This document shows, in pieces, positions 1-7,859 of a stretch of 35,534 nucleotides of DNA; within the stretch, counting starts at the first letter, position 1, and each line of letters starts with the position of its first letter. The notes below the pieces were generated by a model that saw only the letters and a list, made by a program, of their open reading frames with translations, made no database searches and was not told the origin of the DNA. This stretch comes from Nocardiopsis alkaliphila YIM 80379 (GTDB lineage Bacteria > Actinomycetota > Actinomycetes > Streptosporangiales > Streptosporangiaceae): assembly GCF_000341005.1 (NCBI RefSeq), contig NZ_ANBD01000093.1, positions 12,067 to 47,600 on the forward strand, read 5' to 3'. The position numbers and the translations under genes are program-made.

Positions 1-309
1 TGGTCGGGGGGATGGTCTTGTGGTGGGACATCGTGTGCCCTCTCGCCGGTCTGGTCGTGTCACCTCCCAGACAACCCTTCGTGAAAGCCTTGGACAAGGC
101 CTTGTGGTAGCGCTCCCAAAGGACGAAGGGCCCATCCAGGGGGGAGGTTCGGAGAAAGCCCGGCTCACCGAAGTGGGCCACCCTTCCCACCGCCGCCGAC
201 GTGTCTGATGTCTCGGAGGCGAGAGCCCTTTGCCACAAAGAGTCCCCGCCCTCACCTGGCCGGTGTCCTCGAGGCCGGTCCACCCCATCGGGTCGGTGAC
301 ACTGGAGGC
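1..309. other. Upstream region of hemW, no supported gene
   Basis: No recognisable protein is encoded here. Reading frames in this stretch are short and have no family resemblance. The hemW frame is open upstream to 208, but the homology-like sequence begins only at 310. In related actinomycetes lepA usually precedes hemW; no lepA end is visible in these bases. Confidence 0.4.
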
Positions 310-1542
310 ATGCCTTCCGTAGCCCTTGACGGTGAACCCGTACCCCGGACCGGGGAACTTCCCGCGCATTCCCTCGCCGAACTCGGCGACCGCCCGCTCG
401 GGTTCTACGTTCACGTGCCCTTCTGTGTCACCCGCTGCGGCTATTGCGACTTCAACACCTACACCGCCGACGAACTGGTCTCGCGCGATGGCACCGCCAC
501 CGCTTCCCGCCAGACCTACGCCGAACAGGCCATCGCCGAGGTGGAGTTGGCCGACCGCGTCCTGTCCGGTGATCGGCCCCCGGTCGGCACGGTGTTCGTC
601 GGTGGTGGCACCCCCACCCTGCTCTCCGCAGAGGACCTGGGGAGCGTCGTGGCCGCGATCGGTGCCCGCTTCGGGTTCACCCCCGACGTCGAGATCACCA
701 CCGAGGCCAACCCGGAGACGGTCACCCCCGACTACCTGCGCCGGCTGCGCGGGGCGGGGTTCACCCGGGTCTCCTTCGGTATGCAGAGCGCCCGTCCGCA
801 CGTTCTGCGTGTCCTGGAACGTGGCCACACCCCTGGTCGCCCCGAACGGTGCGTCGCCTGGGCACGCGAGGCGGGGTTCGATCACGTCAACCTCGATCTG
901 ATCTACGGCACGCCGGGTGAGAGCGATGACGACTGGGCCGCATCCTTGGCGGCCGCGATCGGTGCGGGCCCCGACCACGTCTCGGCCTACTCGCTCATCG
1001 TCGAGGAGGGCACTCGTCTGGCCGCTCGGGTCCGTCGCGGCGAACTCACCGAACCCGACGACGACGCCATGGCCGATCGCTACCTCATGGCCGACGAGGC
1101 CTTGGCCGCCGCAGGGTTCACGCCCTATGAGGTCTCCAACTGGGCGCGTGGGGCCCAGGGGCGCAGCGCCCACAACATGCTCTACTGGACCGGAGGCCAC
1201 TGGTGGGGCGTGGGACCCGGCGCGCACAGCCACGTGGGCGGTACCCGTTGGTGGAACGTCAAGCACCCCGCCGCCTACGCCGCGCGGTTGAGTGCTCGCC
1301 AGGCCCCGGCCCAGGCCCGAGAGGTCCTCACCGAGGCCGAACGTCGCTTCGAACGCGTCCTGCTCGAATTGCGGGTGGAACGCGGATGCCCCCTGAACCT
1401 GCTGGACGAATCCGGTCTGCTCGCGGCCCAACGCCTGGTGCGGGAAGGGTTGCTGGACGCCGACGCCCACGCCCGGGGGCACGCGGCCCTGACCCGACGA
1501 GGCCGCCTGCTCGCCGACGCCGTCGTTCGTGACCTCACCTGA
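310..1542 (+). CDS. hemW: HemW, radical SAM heme chaperone (formerly coproporphyrinogen III oxidase-like)
   Basis: A 410-residue radical SAM protein of the HemN/HemW family. The cluster motif CxxxCxxC is visible as C39, C43 and C46 (FCVTRCGYC). The SAM-binding GGGTP motif follows in VFVGGGTPTL, and the later SFGMQS and NLDLIYGTPGE segments are typical of the family. HemW lacks the extra cysteine of true HemN (CxxxCxxCxC) and is known as a heme-binding chaperone that delivers heme to membrane cytochromes, rather than an oxidase. The ATG at 310 is chosen because the actinobacterial HemW family starts with an MPS...DGEPVP-like segment. GGAGG at 304-308 is unusually close to this ATG. The frame is open to 208, so an earlier start is possible but less likely. 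The gene converges on the DUF4870 pair, with a hairpin between. Confidence 0.93.
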   Translation: MPSVALDGEPVPRTGELPAHSLAELGDRPLGFYVHVPFCVTRCGYCDFNTYTADELVSRDGTATASRQTYAEQAIAEVELADRVLSGDRPPVGTVFVGGGTPTLLSAEDLGSVVAAIGARFGFTPDVEITTEANPETVTPDYLRRLRGAGFTRVSFGMQSARPHVLRVLERGHTPGRPERCVAWAREAGFDHVNLDLIYGTPGESDDDWAASLAAAIGAGPDHVSAYSLIVEEGTRLAARVRRGELTEPDDDAMADRYLMADEALAAAGFTPYEVSNWARGAQGRSAHNMLYWTGGHWWGVGPGAHSHVGGTRWWNVKHPAAYAARLSARQAPAQAREVLTEAERRFERVLLELRVERGCPLNLLDESGLLAAQRLVREGLLDADAHARGHAALTRRGRLLADAVVRDLT

Positions 1543-1572
1543 ACCGACCGGCTCCAGACTCCCGGAGACGGA

Positions 1573-1611
1573 AGGAGGGGCCCGGCGGCTGGGCTGAGCC
1601 GGACCCCTCCT
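1573..1611. terminator. Bidirectional hairpin terminator between hemW and DUF4870 gene
   Basis: A 13-bp stem with one C-A mismatch pairs 1573-1585 with 1599-1611 around a 13-nt loop. It lies 30 nt after the hemW stop and 15 nt beyond the stop of the opposing gene. There is no T run, as is usual for actinomycete hairpin terminators. Confidence 0.65.
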
Positions 1612-1626
1612 CCTACGTTTCGAGGG

Positions 1627-2235
1627 TTACTTGACCCAACTGACGTTGAACGGGTAGCGGTACCACTCACCCCGGTTGGCGGCCACACCGGCCAGGATGG
1701 CGAAGACCAGTGCGCCCACCCAGATGATCATCTGTAGGAAGGCGCCGATGATGATGATGTACAGAATGACCGAGACGACGTAACCGATCGCCACCAGGAT
1801 CTGGAAGTTCAGCGCTTGGGCGGCCTGGTCACGAACGAACGGCGACTCGTCCTTCTTGATCAGGAAGAAGATCAGCGGTCCGATGAAGCCGAGCACGATG
1901 CCGCTCAGATGGGTGAGCAGGGCCATCGTCCGCTCGTCCTGGTTGGGCTGGCCCGTGGTGGCGGAAGAGGGCTGCGGACCGTAACCGGGCTGCGGGCCGT
2001 AACCGGGGTGGGGGACGTATCCGCCCTGCTGAGGAGGCGGGTAACCACCGGACTGGTGACCGGACGGGTCATAGGGCTGCCCGCCCGGCTGCTGGTAGCC
2101 CTGTTGCGGGTCGCCAGGGCCGGGAGGAGGTGTCGGGTGGCCGCCGGACTGGTCCGGTGCCGGGTGGCCGCCGGAGGGTCCCTGACCCTGCTGACCGTAA
2201 GGGTCTTCGGGGGAAGGGCCGTTGGGATAGGACAT
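1627..2235 (-). CDS. DUF4870 domain membrane protein with Pro/Gly/Gln-rich N-terminus
   Basis: A 202-residue protein. The first ~90 residues are low-complexity Pro/Gly/Gln/Tyr, with small GYGPQP repeats. A DUF4870-type (Tic20-like) domain follows, with about three hydrophobic segments: LSGIVLGFIGPLIFFLI, ILVAIGYVVSVILYIIII and MIIWVGALVFAILAGVA. Between the first two is the family-typical polar segment KKDESPFVRDQAAQALNFQ. The protein ends in a WYRYPF motif. The ATG at 2235 is preceded by AAGGAAG about 8 nt upstream; an upstream in-frame extension would run into the neighbouring gene. Function is unknown in this family. The gene sits 32 nt downstream of a paralogue on the same strand, so the two probably form one transcript. 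Confidence 0.85.
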   Translation of the reverse strand: MSYPNGPSPEDPYGQQGQGPSGGHPAPDQSGGHPTPPPGPGDPQQGYQQPGGQPYDPSGHQSGGYPPPQQGGYVPHPGYGPQPGYGPQPSSATTGQPNQDERTMALLTHLSGIVLGFIGPLIFFLIKKDESPFVRDQAAQALNFQILVAIGYVVSVILYIIIIGAFLQMIIWVGALVFAILAGVAANRGEWYRYPFNVSWVK

Positions 2236-2267
2236 GACGGGTCTTCCTTGATCTTCAGGATTCGATT

Positions 2268-3020
2268 CTACTTCAGGAGCCGGATACTGACCGGGTAGCG
2301 ATACCACGCCCCCTTGTTCGCTCCGGACGCTCCTAGGACGCCCAAGACGATGGAAACGATCCATGTCAAAGCGATGAACAATGAACCGATCCAGGTCAGG
2401 TCCCCGAAAAAGACCCCTAGGCCGACGAACAGGGCGCCGGCGAACACGTAGGGGATCAGCAGGGTGAGCTGGAAGTTCGCGGCCTCGGCGGAGTGGTATC
2501 GGACGAATTGTGACTTGTTGCGTTTAGCGAAGTATATGGCCAGGGGCGGGATCCAGCCCAGGAAAGCGATCATGAATCCGGCCAGGTGCGCCGACATCGC
2601 GACCAGGACGTCCCCGTCGTCACCTTGGGCGGAGGACCGTCCCGGACGGACACCTGGCGGTTGTTCGTGGAAGGGCTGCTGTGCGCCCTGGAGGTGGGAC
2701 GGCTGCTCGAAGGCCGGCTGCGCGGGAGGCGCGAACTTCGGTGGCCCCTGTCGCCACCGGCCCTGTCGGGCACCCGAGGGCTGCCCGTAGGGCTGCTGTG
2801 GGGCCTGTGGGTCGTACTGCTGTCCGTAACCGGGATGGCCATCCGATGGTGGTCGGAGCGTCGGAGGCCGCTGTGGGTACTGCTGGGGCGCCTGGGAGCC
2901 CGAGGGCTGTCCCCGGCCGGGTCGAGCACCGGGATGGGGCTGGGGAACCGGCGCCTGCCGTCCGGAGTCCTCGGGGCCCCGTGGCTCTTCCGGAAGCGGC
3001 TGGTTCGGCGTCTGGCTCAA
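2268..3020 (-). CDS. DUF4870 domain membrane protein, paralogue of downstream gene
   Basis: A 250-residue protein with about 140 residues of Pro/Gln/Gly-rich, probably disordered sequence, then a DUF4870 domain. Hydrophobic segments are AHLAGFMIAFLGWIPPLAIYF, LLIPYVFAGALFVGLGVFF and IGSLFIALTWIVSIVLGVLG. The loop NKSQFVRYHSAEAANFQ and the C-terminal WYRYPVSIRLLK align with the same positions of the next gene, indicating a tandem duplication. The start is a TTG at 3020, supported by AGGAAG 5-6 nt upstream; no in-frame ATG occurs before the conserved domain. The low-complexity part is more Gln- and Arg-rich than in its partner. Function is unknown; a membrane role is inferred only from the segments. 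Confidence 0.82.
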   Translation of the reverse strand: MSQTPNQPLPEEPRGPEDSGRQAPVPQPHPGARPGRGQPSGSQAPQQYPQRPPTLRPPSDGHPGYGQQYDPQAPQQPYGQPSGARQGRWRQGPPKFAPPAQPAFEQPSHLQGAQQPFHEQPPGVRPGRSSAQGDDGDVLVAMSAHLAGFMIAFLGWIPPLAIYFAKRNKSQFVRYHSAEAANFQLTLLIPYVFAGALFVGLGVFFGDLTWIGSLFIALTWIVSIVLGVLGASGANKGAWYRYPVSIRLLK

Positions 3021-3094
3021 GCTCTTCCTCGGTTCCGCTCGTGGGGACGCTGATCGAACACGTGAGACCGATGGGGCCGGCGATACGGCGGCAT

Positions 3095-3934
3095 CTAGTC
3101 TTCCAAGGGATGAGGACCCGTGACGAAGTCGATGAGTTCCTCGACGCGTCCCAACAACGACGGCTCCAGGTCACCGTAACCACGGACCGAACCAAGGATG
3201 CGCCGCCAGGCCTCACCGGTCTCCATCCGCCAGCCCAGGGCCGCCACGACGCCCTCCTTCCACGGCCGCCCGCGCGGAACCTCCGGCCAGGAACGAATGC
3301 CCACCGCCTTCGGCCGCACGGCCTGCCACACGTCCACGTACGGATGCCCGACCACGAGCACGTCCTCGCCCCGCACCCGCTTCGCGATCCGACTCTCCTT
3401 GGAACCCGGCACCAGATGATCGACCAGGACCCCCAACCGGCGTCCCGGTCCGGGCGAGAACTCCTCGACCACCGACGGTAGGTCGTCCACGCCCTCCAGG
3501 AACTCGACCGCCACACCCTCCACACGCAGATCGTGGCCCCACACCTTCTCCACGAGTTCGGCGTCGTGCGCGCCCTCGACGTAGATGCGGCTCTCCCGAG
3601 CGGTGCGCGCCCGGGCATCGGTCACCGCGATCGACCCCGAGGCGCTGCGCAACGGTCCCTTGGGCGCACTCGTTCCACGCACCAGAGTCACCGGTTCTCC
3701 GTCCACCAGGAACGCGGCCGGGCCCAGGTCGAACACCCGCCGGCGCCCGTGCCGGTCCTCCAGGGTCACCGTGGCCTTGTCCCAGGCCACCACGGCCCCG
3801 CAGAACGACTCCTCGGCGTCCTCCACGACCAACTCTGGACCGAGGGGTATCTCGCGGACGGTCACCTTCTCGAACCGTCGCCGGTCCTTCGCCAGAACGT
3901 CGCGGCCGTAACGGCCGTTTCCCTTGGTAGCCAC
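3095..3934 (-). CDS. DUF3097 family protein
   Basis: A 279-residue conserved actinobacterial protein recognised as DUF3097 by its opening (GRYGRDVL), the central GAHDAELVEKVWGHDLR segment, GVLVDHLVPGSKESRIA, VLVVGHPYVDVWQAVRP, and the C-terminal RVEELIDFVTGPHPLED. The GAHD...E and LVDHLV...E patterns resemble a Toprim-like fold, but no activity is established. The frame stays open far upstream to 4960 antisense to hrcA, which is a GC effect; the GTG at 3934 is chosen because the family starts just before the YGRDVL segment. No strong ribosome site is visible there. The gene is divergent from hrcA and co-directional with the DUF4870 pair, 75 nt upstream of it. The same neighbourhood is seen in related actinomycetes. 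Confidence 0.85.
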   Translation of the reverse strand: MATKGNGRYGRDVLAKDRRRFEKVTVREIPLGPELVVEDAEESFCGAVVAWDKATVTLEDRHGRRRVFDLGPAAFLVDGEPVTLVRGTSAPKGPLRSASGSIAVTDARARTARESRIYVEGAHDAELVEKVWGHDLRVEGVAVEFLEGVDDLPSVVEEFSPGPGRRLGVLVDHLVPGSKESRIAKRVRGEDVLVVGHPYVDVWQAVRPKAVGIRSWPEVPRGRPWKEGVVAALGWRMETGEAWRRILGSVRGYGDLEPSLLGRVEELIDFVTGPHPLED

Positions 3935-4073
3935 GGTGGTGCAGTGTACTGGTGGAGGGCCCGTGATCCCGGTGACCGGGTGGCGCACGTCGCCTGTTCG
4001 CGAGGAAGAAGATTCTCGCGTCCCCGTGTTACTACCGACGGGTAGACGTCCGGGTTTGCGGTCGGGCATAGAA

Positions 4074-4100
4074 TTAGCACCGAAGACCACGGAGTGCCAG
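4074..4100. promoter_or_regulatory. Degenerate CIRCE operator (HrcA-binding site)
   Basis: TTAGCACCG-N9-GAGTGCCAG matches the CIRCE consensus TTAGCACTC-N9-GAGTGCTAA at 7 of 9 positions in each arm, with the exact 9-nt spacer. It ends at the AGGAGG ribosome site of hrcA (4099-4104). Binding of HrcA here would block its own operon. Confidence 0.8.
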
Positions 4101-4111
4101 GAGGTGGCGAG

Positions 4112-5125
4112 TTGCTGGACGAGCGCAAGCTCGCGGTCCTGCGTGCCGTCGTCGAGGACTTCGTCAACACCAACGAACCCGTGGGTTCCAGGGCGTTGGC
4201 CGATCGGCACCCGCTCGGTGTCTCCCCGGCGACCATCCGCAATGACATGGTCGCGCTGGAGGAAGAGGGCTACATCGCCCAGCCGCACACCAGCGCGGGA
4301 CGGGTACCCACCGACAAGGGGTACCGCTTGTTCGTGGACCGGCTCTCCTCGGTCAAGCCCCTTTCGGCGGCCGAGCGACGCGCCATCGAGTCCTTCCTCG
4401 GAGGGGCCGTCGACCTCGACGAGATCGTCGCCCGCACGGTGCGGCTGCTCGCGCAGCTCACCCGCCAGGTCGCGATCGTCCAGTACCCGTCGCTGACCCG
4501 GTCCTCGGTGCAGCACGTGGAACTCGTACCTCTTGGCGGCCGGCGCATCATGATGGTGGTCATCACCAACACCGGGCGGGTCGAACAGCGCGTCATCGAC
4601 GGGCTGGGCGACGTTAGCGAGAGCGTGGTCGACGACCTGCGCGCCATGCTCAACCGCGCGATCTCCGGAAAGCACCTCGGCGAGGTGCCGGACGCGGTGG
4701 AGGACCTGCCCGCGCAGGTCCCCCCGGAGGACCGGCCCGTGGCGGCCGCCGTCCTCTCGGTCCTGTTGGAGAGCCTCGTCGAACGGCATGAGGAGAAGAT
4801 CGTCCTGGCGGGCACCGCCAACCTCGCCGCCGTCGACTTCGCGGCGAGTCTGCGAGACGTGCTCGAAGCATTGGAAGAGAACATGGTCCTCATCCGTTTG
4901 TTGGGTGAGGCGAAGGACCCCTCGATGCTCACCGTGCGCATCGGCACGGAGAACTTCCACGAGGGGCTTCGGTCCACTTCCATCGTGTCGGCCGACTACG
5001 GTGTGGGAAACCAGTCGCTGGCCAAGATCGGTGTGGTGGGACCCACCCGGATGGACTACCCGGGGACAATGGGCGCCGTCCGTGCGGTGGCTCGGTATGT
5101 CGGACAGATTTTGGCAGGACAGTAA
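4112..5125 (+). CDS. hrcA: HrcA, heat-inducible transcription repressor
   Basis: A 337-residue repressor of class I heat-shock genes. An N-terminal winged helix covers about residues 1-75, with the HrcA signatures [21 protein letters not shown] and [24 protein letters not shown]-like sensor/dimerisation domain with the family's inserted segment follows, and the C-terminus carries the conserved [20 protein letters not shown]. HrcA normally binds CIRCE operators, and folding by GroEL/ES controls its activity. The TTG at 4112 is preferred over the GTG at 4094: it is 7 nt after AGGAGG (4099-4104) and gives the family-typical start ([11 protein letters not shown]). A degenerate CIRCE overlaps this ribosome site. 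dnaJ begins 4 nt after the stop, so the two are co-transcribed. Confidence 0.95.
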   Translation: MLDERKLAVLRAVVEDFVNTNEPVGSRALADRHPLGVSPATIRNDMVALEEEGYIAQPHTSAGRVPTDKGYRLFVDRLSSVKPLSAAERRAIESFLGGAVDLDEIVARTVRLLAQLTRQVAIVQYPSLTRSSVQHVELVPLGGRRIMMVVITNTGRVEQRVIDGLGDVSESVVDDLRAMLNRAISGKHLGEVPDAVEDLPAQVPPEDRPVAAAVLSVLLESLVERHEEKIVLAGTANLAAVDFAASLRDVLEALEENMVLIRLLGEAKDPSMLTVRIGTENFHEGLRSTSIVSADYGVGNQSLAKIGVVGPTRMDYPGTMGAVRAVARYVGQILAGQ

Positions 5126-5129
5126 CTCA

Positions 5130-6275
5130 GTGGCCAGAGACTATTACCAGGTCCTCGGGGTGCGTCGTGACGCGTCCAAGGACGAGATCAAGAAGGCCTA
5201 CCGGCGGCTCGCGCGCGAGCTGCATCCGGACATCAACCCGGACCCCGCTACCCAGGAACGCTTCAAAGAAGTGACCCAGGCCTACGAGGTCCTCTCCGAC
5301 GAGAACAAGCGTCGGATGTTCGACATGGGTCAGGACCCCTATGCCCCGGGCGGCGGGGGCGGCGCCGGAGGCTTCGGTGGCGCGGGCGGCTTCGCCTTCG
5401 ACGACATCATGAACGCCTTCTTCGGGGGTGGTCAGCCCGGCGGGCGCAGCCCGCGCGAGCGGGTCCGGCGCGGACGCAGCATCAAGATCCGCATCGAACT
5501 GGACCTGGTGGAGACCGCCTTCGGTGTCAGCAAGGAGATCACCTTCCCCACCGCCATCCTGTGCGATACCTGTCAGGGTGAGGGGACGGCCGCCGGTTCG
5601 CACCGCACCACGTGCGACATGTGCCATGGCCAGGGCGAGGTCTCCCAGGTCACGCGCTCCTTCCTCGGCCAGGTCATGACCTCGCGCCCTTGCCCCCAGT
5701 GCTCGGGTCAAGGGTCGATCATCACCAACCCCTGTGGTGACTGCGCCGGTGAGGGGCGGGTTCGGGAGAAGGTCACCCGCACCGTCAAGATCCCGGCGGG
5801 TGTGGACGATGGCACCCGCATCCAGCTCGCGGGCGAGGGCGAGGTCGGTCCCAACGGCGGACCCCGAGGCGACATCATCCTCGAGGTCGTCCAGAAGGCC
5901 CATCCGACCTTCGAGCGTCGCGGCGACGATCTGCACTGCACCATCACCGTACCGATGACCGCAGCGGCCCTGGGCGCCTCCTTCGCCTTCGACACCCTCG
6001 ACGGCACCGAGAACATCGACCTGCGTCCGGGCACCAATTCGGGCCACGTCATCACCCTGCCCGGCAAGGGTGTCACCCACCTCGATGGCGGCGGTCGTGG
6101 TGACCTGCGCATCCGTGTGGAGGTGGAGACGCCGAGCAAACTGGACGAGGAGCAGGAGGCCCTGCTGCGCAAGTTCGCCGAACTGCGTGGCGAGGACCAG
6201 AACCCGGGTCGATTCAGCCCTGGGCACGGCGGGTTCTTCTCCAAGATCCGTGATGCCTTCGGCGCGGGCAAGTGA
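5130..6275 (+). CDS. dnaJ: DnaJ (Hsp40) co-chaperone, zinc-finger type
   Basis: A 381-residue type I Hsp40 that stimulates DnaK ATPase and holds unfolded clients in the cytosol. The J domain occupies residues 1-70 with the HPD motif at 32-34. A Gly/Phe-rich linker lies at 74-105. Four CxxCxGxG zinc repeats lie between 145 and 208 (CDTCQGEG, CDMCHGQG, CPQCSGQG, CGDCAGEG). The C-terminal substrate-binding beta domains follow. The GTG at 5130 begins 4 nt after hrcA, so translation is probably coupled. The gene matches the hrcA-linked dnaJ2 copy of actinomycetes; a second dnaJ near dnaK would be expected elsewhere. The CIRCE upstream of hrcA should govern it. Its stop overlaps the rsmE start. Confidence 0.95.
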   Translation: MARDYYQVLGVRRDASKDEIKKAYRRLARELHPDINPDPATQERFKEVTQAYEVLSDENKRRMFDMGQDPYAPGGGGGAGGFGGAGGFAFDDIMNAFFGGGQPGGRSPRERVRRGRSIKIRIELDLVETAFGVSKEITFPTAILCDTCQGEGTAAGSHRTTCDMCHGQGEVSQVTRSFLGQVMTSRPCPQCSGQGSIITNPCGDCAGEGRVREKVTRTVKIPAGVDDGTRIQLAGEGEVGPNGGPRGDIILEVVQKAHPTFERRGDDLHCTITVPMTAAALGASFAFDTLDGTENIDLRPGTNSGHVITLPGKGVTHLDGGGRGDLRIRVEVETPSKLDEEQEALLRKFAELRGEDQNPGRFSPGHGGFFSKIRDAFGAGK

Positions 6276-7015
6276 CACCACCGGTCTTCCTGGTCGACAC
6301 CGCGATACTGGCGGCCGACCGGATCCGGCTCGATGGACCCGAGGGGCGCCACGCCGCCTCGGTCCGACGCATCCGCGAGGGCGAGACCGTCGACCTGTCC
6401 GACGGTCTCGGCCTGCGGGTCCGTTGCGTGGTGGAGGAGGTCGTCGGTAAGGACGCCCTCCTGTGCCGTGTGTCGGAACACCTGGACGAACCCGAGCCGA
6501 ACCCTCGGATCACCGTGGTTCAGGCCCTGCCCAAACGAGACCGGGGCGAGCTCGCGGTGGAGATGATGACCGAGGCCGGCGTCGACGTCGTCGTGCCCTG
6601 GGAAGCCGAACGGTGCGTCACCCGGTGGAAGGGCGACCGAGGCGCCAAGGCCCTGGCCAAGTGGCGGGCGGCCGCCCGTGAGGCGGGCAAACAGGCCCGT
6701 CGGGCACGGATACCCGAGGTCACCGAACCCGTGGACCGCAAGGGCGCGGCGGCGTTGCTGGCCGAGGCCGACCTGGCCGTGGTCCTGCACGAGGATGGCG
6801 CCGAGCGCTTGGCCGAGCTGCCCCTTCCCGAGCCGATGAACACCGGTGGGGTCGTGTTGGTGGTGGGGCCGGAAGGCGGAATCTCCGATTCCGAACTGAG
6901 GGCCTTCGATGAGACGGGTGCCGTGCGCGCCCTGTTGGGACCTTCGGTCCTGCGCACTTCCACCGCAGGGGTGGCGGCGCTGGCGGTGCTCCAGGCGCGT
7001 ACCGGACGCTGGTGA
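6272..7015 (+). CDS. rsmE: RsmE, 16S rRNA (uracil1498-N3)-methyltransferase
   Basis: A 247-residue SPOUT-class methyltransferase that methylates U1498 of 16S rRNA using SAM. An N-terminal PUA-like RNA-binding domain (residues ~1-75, with HAASVRRIREGE) precedes the knotted catalytic domain. Diagnostic motifs are VQALPKRDRGELAVEMMTEAGVD, ERCVTRWK, WRAAAREAGKQARRARIP, the VVGPEGGISDSEL loop and the knot LGPSVLRTSTAGVAAL. The GTG start overlaps the dnaJ TGA (GTGA), which implies translational coupling and places it as the third gene of the hrcA-dnaJ operon. The length is normal for RsmE. A perfect palindrome follows 28 nt after the stop. Confidence 0.95.
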   Translation: MTPPVFLVDTAILAADRIRLDGPEGRHAASVRRIREGETVDLSDGLGLRVRCVVEEVVGKDALLCRVSEHLDEPEPNPRITVVQALPKRDRGELAVEMMTEAGVDVVVPWEAERCVTRWKGDRGAKALAKWRAAAREAGKQARRARIPEVTEPVDRKGAAALLAEADLAVVLHEDGAERLAELPLPEPMNTGGVVLVVGPEGGISDSELRAFDETGAVRALLGPSVLRTSTAGVAALAVLQARTGRW

Positions 7016-7042
7016 AGCCGTAGAGCGGCCCAGGTATGAACA

Positions 7043-7080
7043 GACGAAGGAGACCATGGAATTCCATGGTCTCCTTCGTC
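7043..7080. terminator. Perfect 38-bp palindrome, probable bidirectional terminator
   Basis: Nineteen bases at 7043-7061 are repeated exactly as reverse complement at 7062-7080, centred on GAATTC. As RNA it would form a ~17-bp perfect stem with a 4-nt loop on either strand. It lies between the convergent ends of rsmE and the acidic membrane protein gene. Confidence 0.75.
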
Positions 7081-7148
7081 ATTCCGGTCGACTCGAGTGT
7101 GCTCGGCCCCTGGTTCTCCGGCCGGGCGCACCTGTTCGATCGGGACCG

Positions 7149-7859
7149 CTAATCGGCGTTGGGCGCCTCGGCCTCAGTACCTCCGCTGCCGCCGCTACCA
7201 CCGTTGCCACCATTGCCCGTGTCCCCTCCACCGGCCGGCTCCTCCGGCTCGGTGGTCTCGTCCGGATCGGTTCCGGGAGCGGTACCGGGGGAGCTGGGTT
7301 CGTCGGTCGGCTCCTCCTCCGGGTCGCACTCGGGGTCGGAGGAGCCGTCCTTTTCTTCGTCGGTGCTCCGCACGGCGGGTGTGGGACCCTCCTCACGGGG
7401 AGGACAAGAGGACGTTGACTCGAGATCCTCCTCGTCCGTGCTCTCCTCGTTCTCGGCCGTGGGCGAACCCTGTGGGTTGTCCTCGGCCTCCTCGGTGGGC
7501 TTGCCGGCTCCGGTGGCCGAGTCGCTCGCGGTGTCGGGTACCGGGGCGCCGCCCTCCCCTTCCGACACCGGCGGGGCGCCCTCATGGTCCGAGCCCGCCG
7601 GGACGATCTCCAGTACCTGGTCACGTACCTGAGGACTCGACATGATCACCGAGGTGGCGATGAGCACCGCCCCCGCCACCGCTGCGGCCGGCCGCAGCCA
7701 GGGCAGACCGAACCATGCCGAGCCGCGTTGACGCTCGGTACGTTCACGGATCAGCTGGAGGCCCTCCGCCGAGGGTGTGAAGGAGTCGGCCTCGGCCCGG
7801 AGGATCTGCTGGAGTCGTTCCTCGAACTCCAGGTCGTTCCGTTCGTTGGGGCTGCTCAT
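7149..7859 (-). CDS. Single-pass membrane protein with acidic Ser/Glu/Gly-rich tail, candidate anti-sigma partner
   Basis: A 236-residue protein coded directly after a sigma factor; the last four bases of the sigma gene overlap its ATG (ATGA). Residues ~1-45 are a charged cytoplasmic segment (FEERLQQILRAEADSFTPSAEGLQLIRERTERQ). One transmembrane helix follows (RPAAAVAGAVLIATSVIM), then about 150 residues of external, strongly acidic low-complexity sequence ending in Gly/Asn repeats. The N-out tail contains two isolated cysteines. It lacks the HxxxCxxC zinc motif of ZAS anti-sigma factors, so the anti-sigma role rests on position, topology and overlap only. No known family is recognised with confidence. 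Confidence 0.75.
   Translation of the reverse strand: MSSPNERNDLEFEERLQQILRAEADSFTPSAEGLQLIRERTERQRGSAWFGLPWLRPAAAVAGAVLIATSVIMSSPQVRDQVLEIVPAGSDHEGAPPVSEGEGGAPVPDTASDSATGAGKPTEEAEDNPQGSPTAENEESTDEEDLESTSSCPPREEGPTPAVRSTDEEKDGSSDPECDPEEEPTDEPSSPGTAPGTDPDETTEPEEPAGGGDTGNGGNGGSGGSGGTEAEAPNAD

Noticed and set aside
20..208. A 62-codon plus-strand frame at the left edge
   Set aside because: It has no family resemblance, no clear ribosome site and a composition like shadow frames.
3095..4960. 621-codon minus-strand frame
   Set aside because: Only the last 279 codons look like DUF3097; the rest is antisense to hrcA and reflects GC-rich open frames.
5127..7057. Long minus-strand frames across dnaJ and rsmE
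   Set aside because: They are antisense to well-supported genes and have no protein signature.
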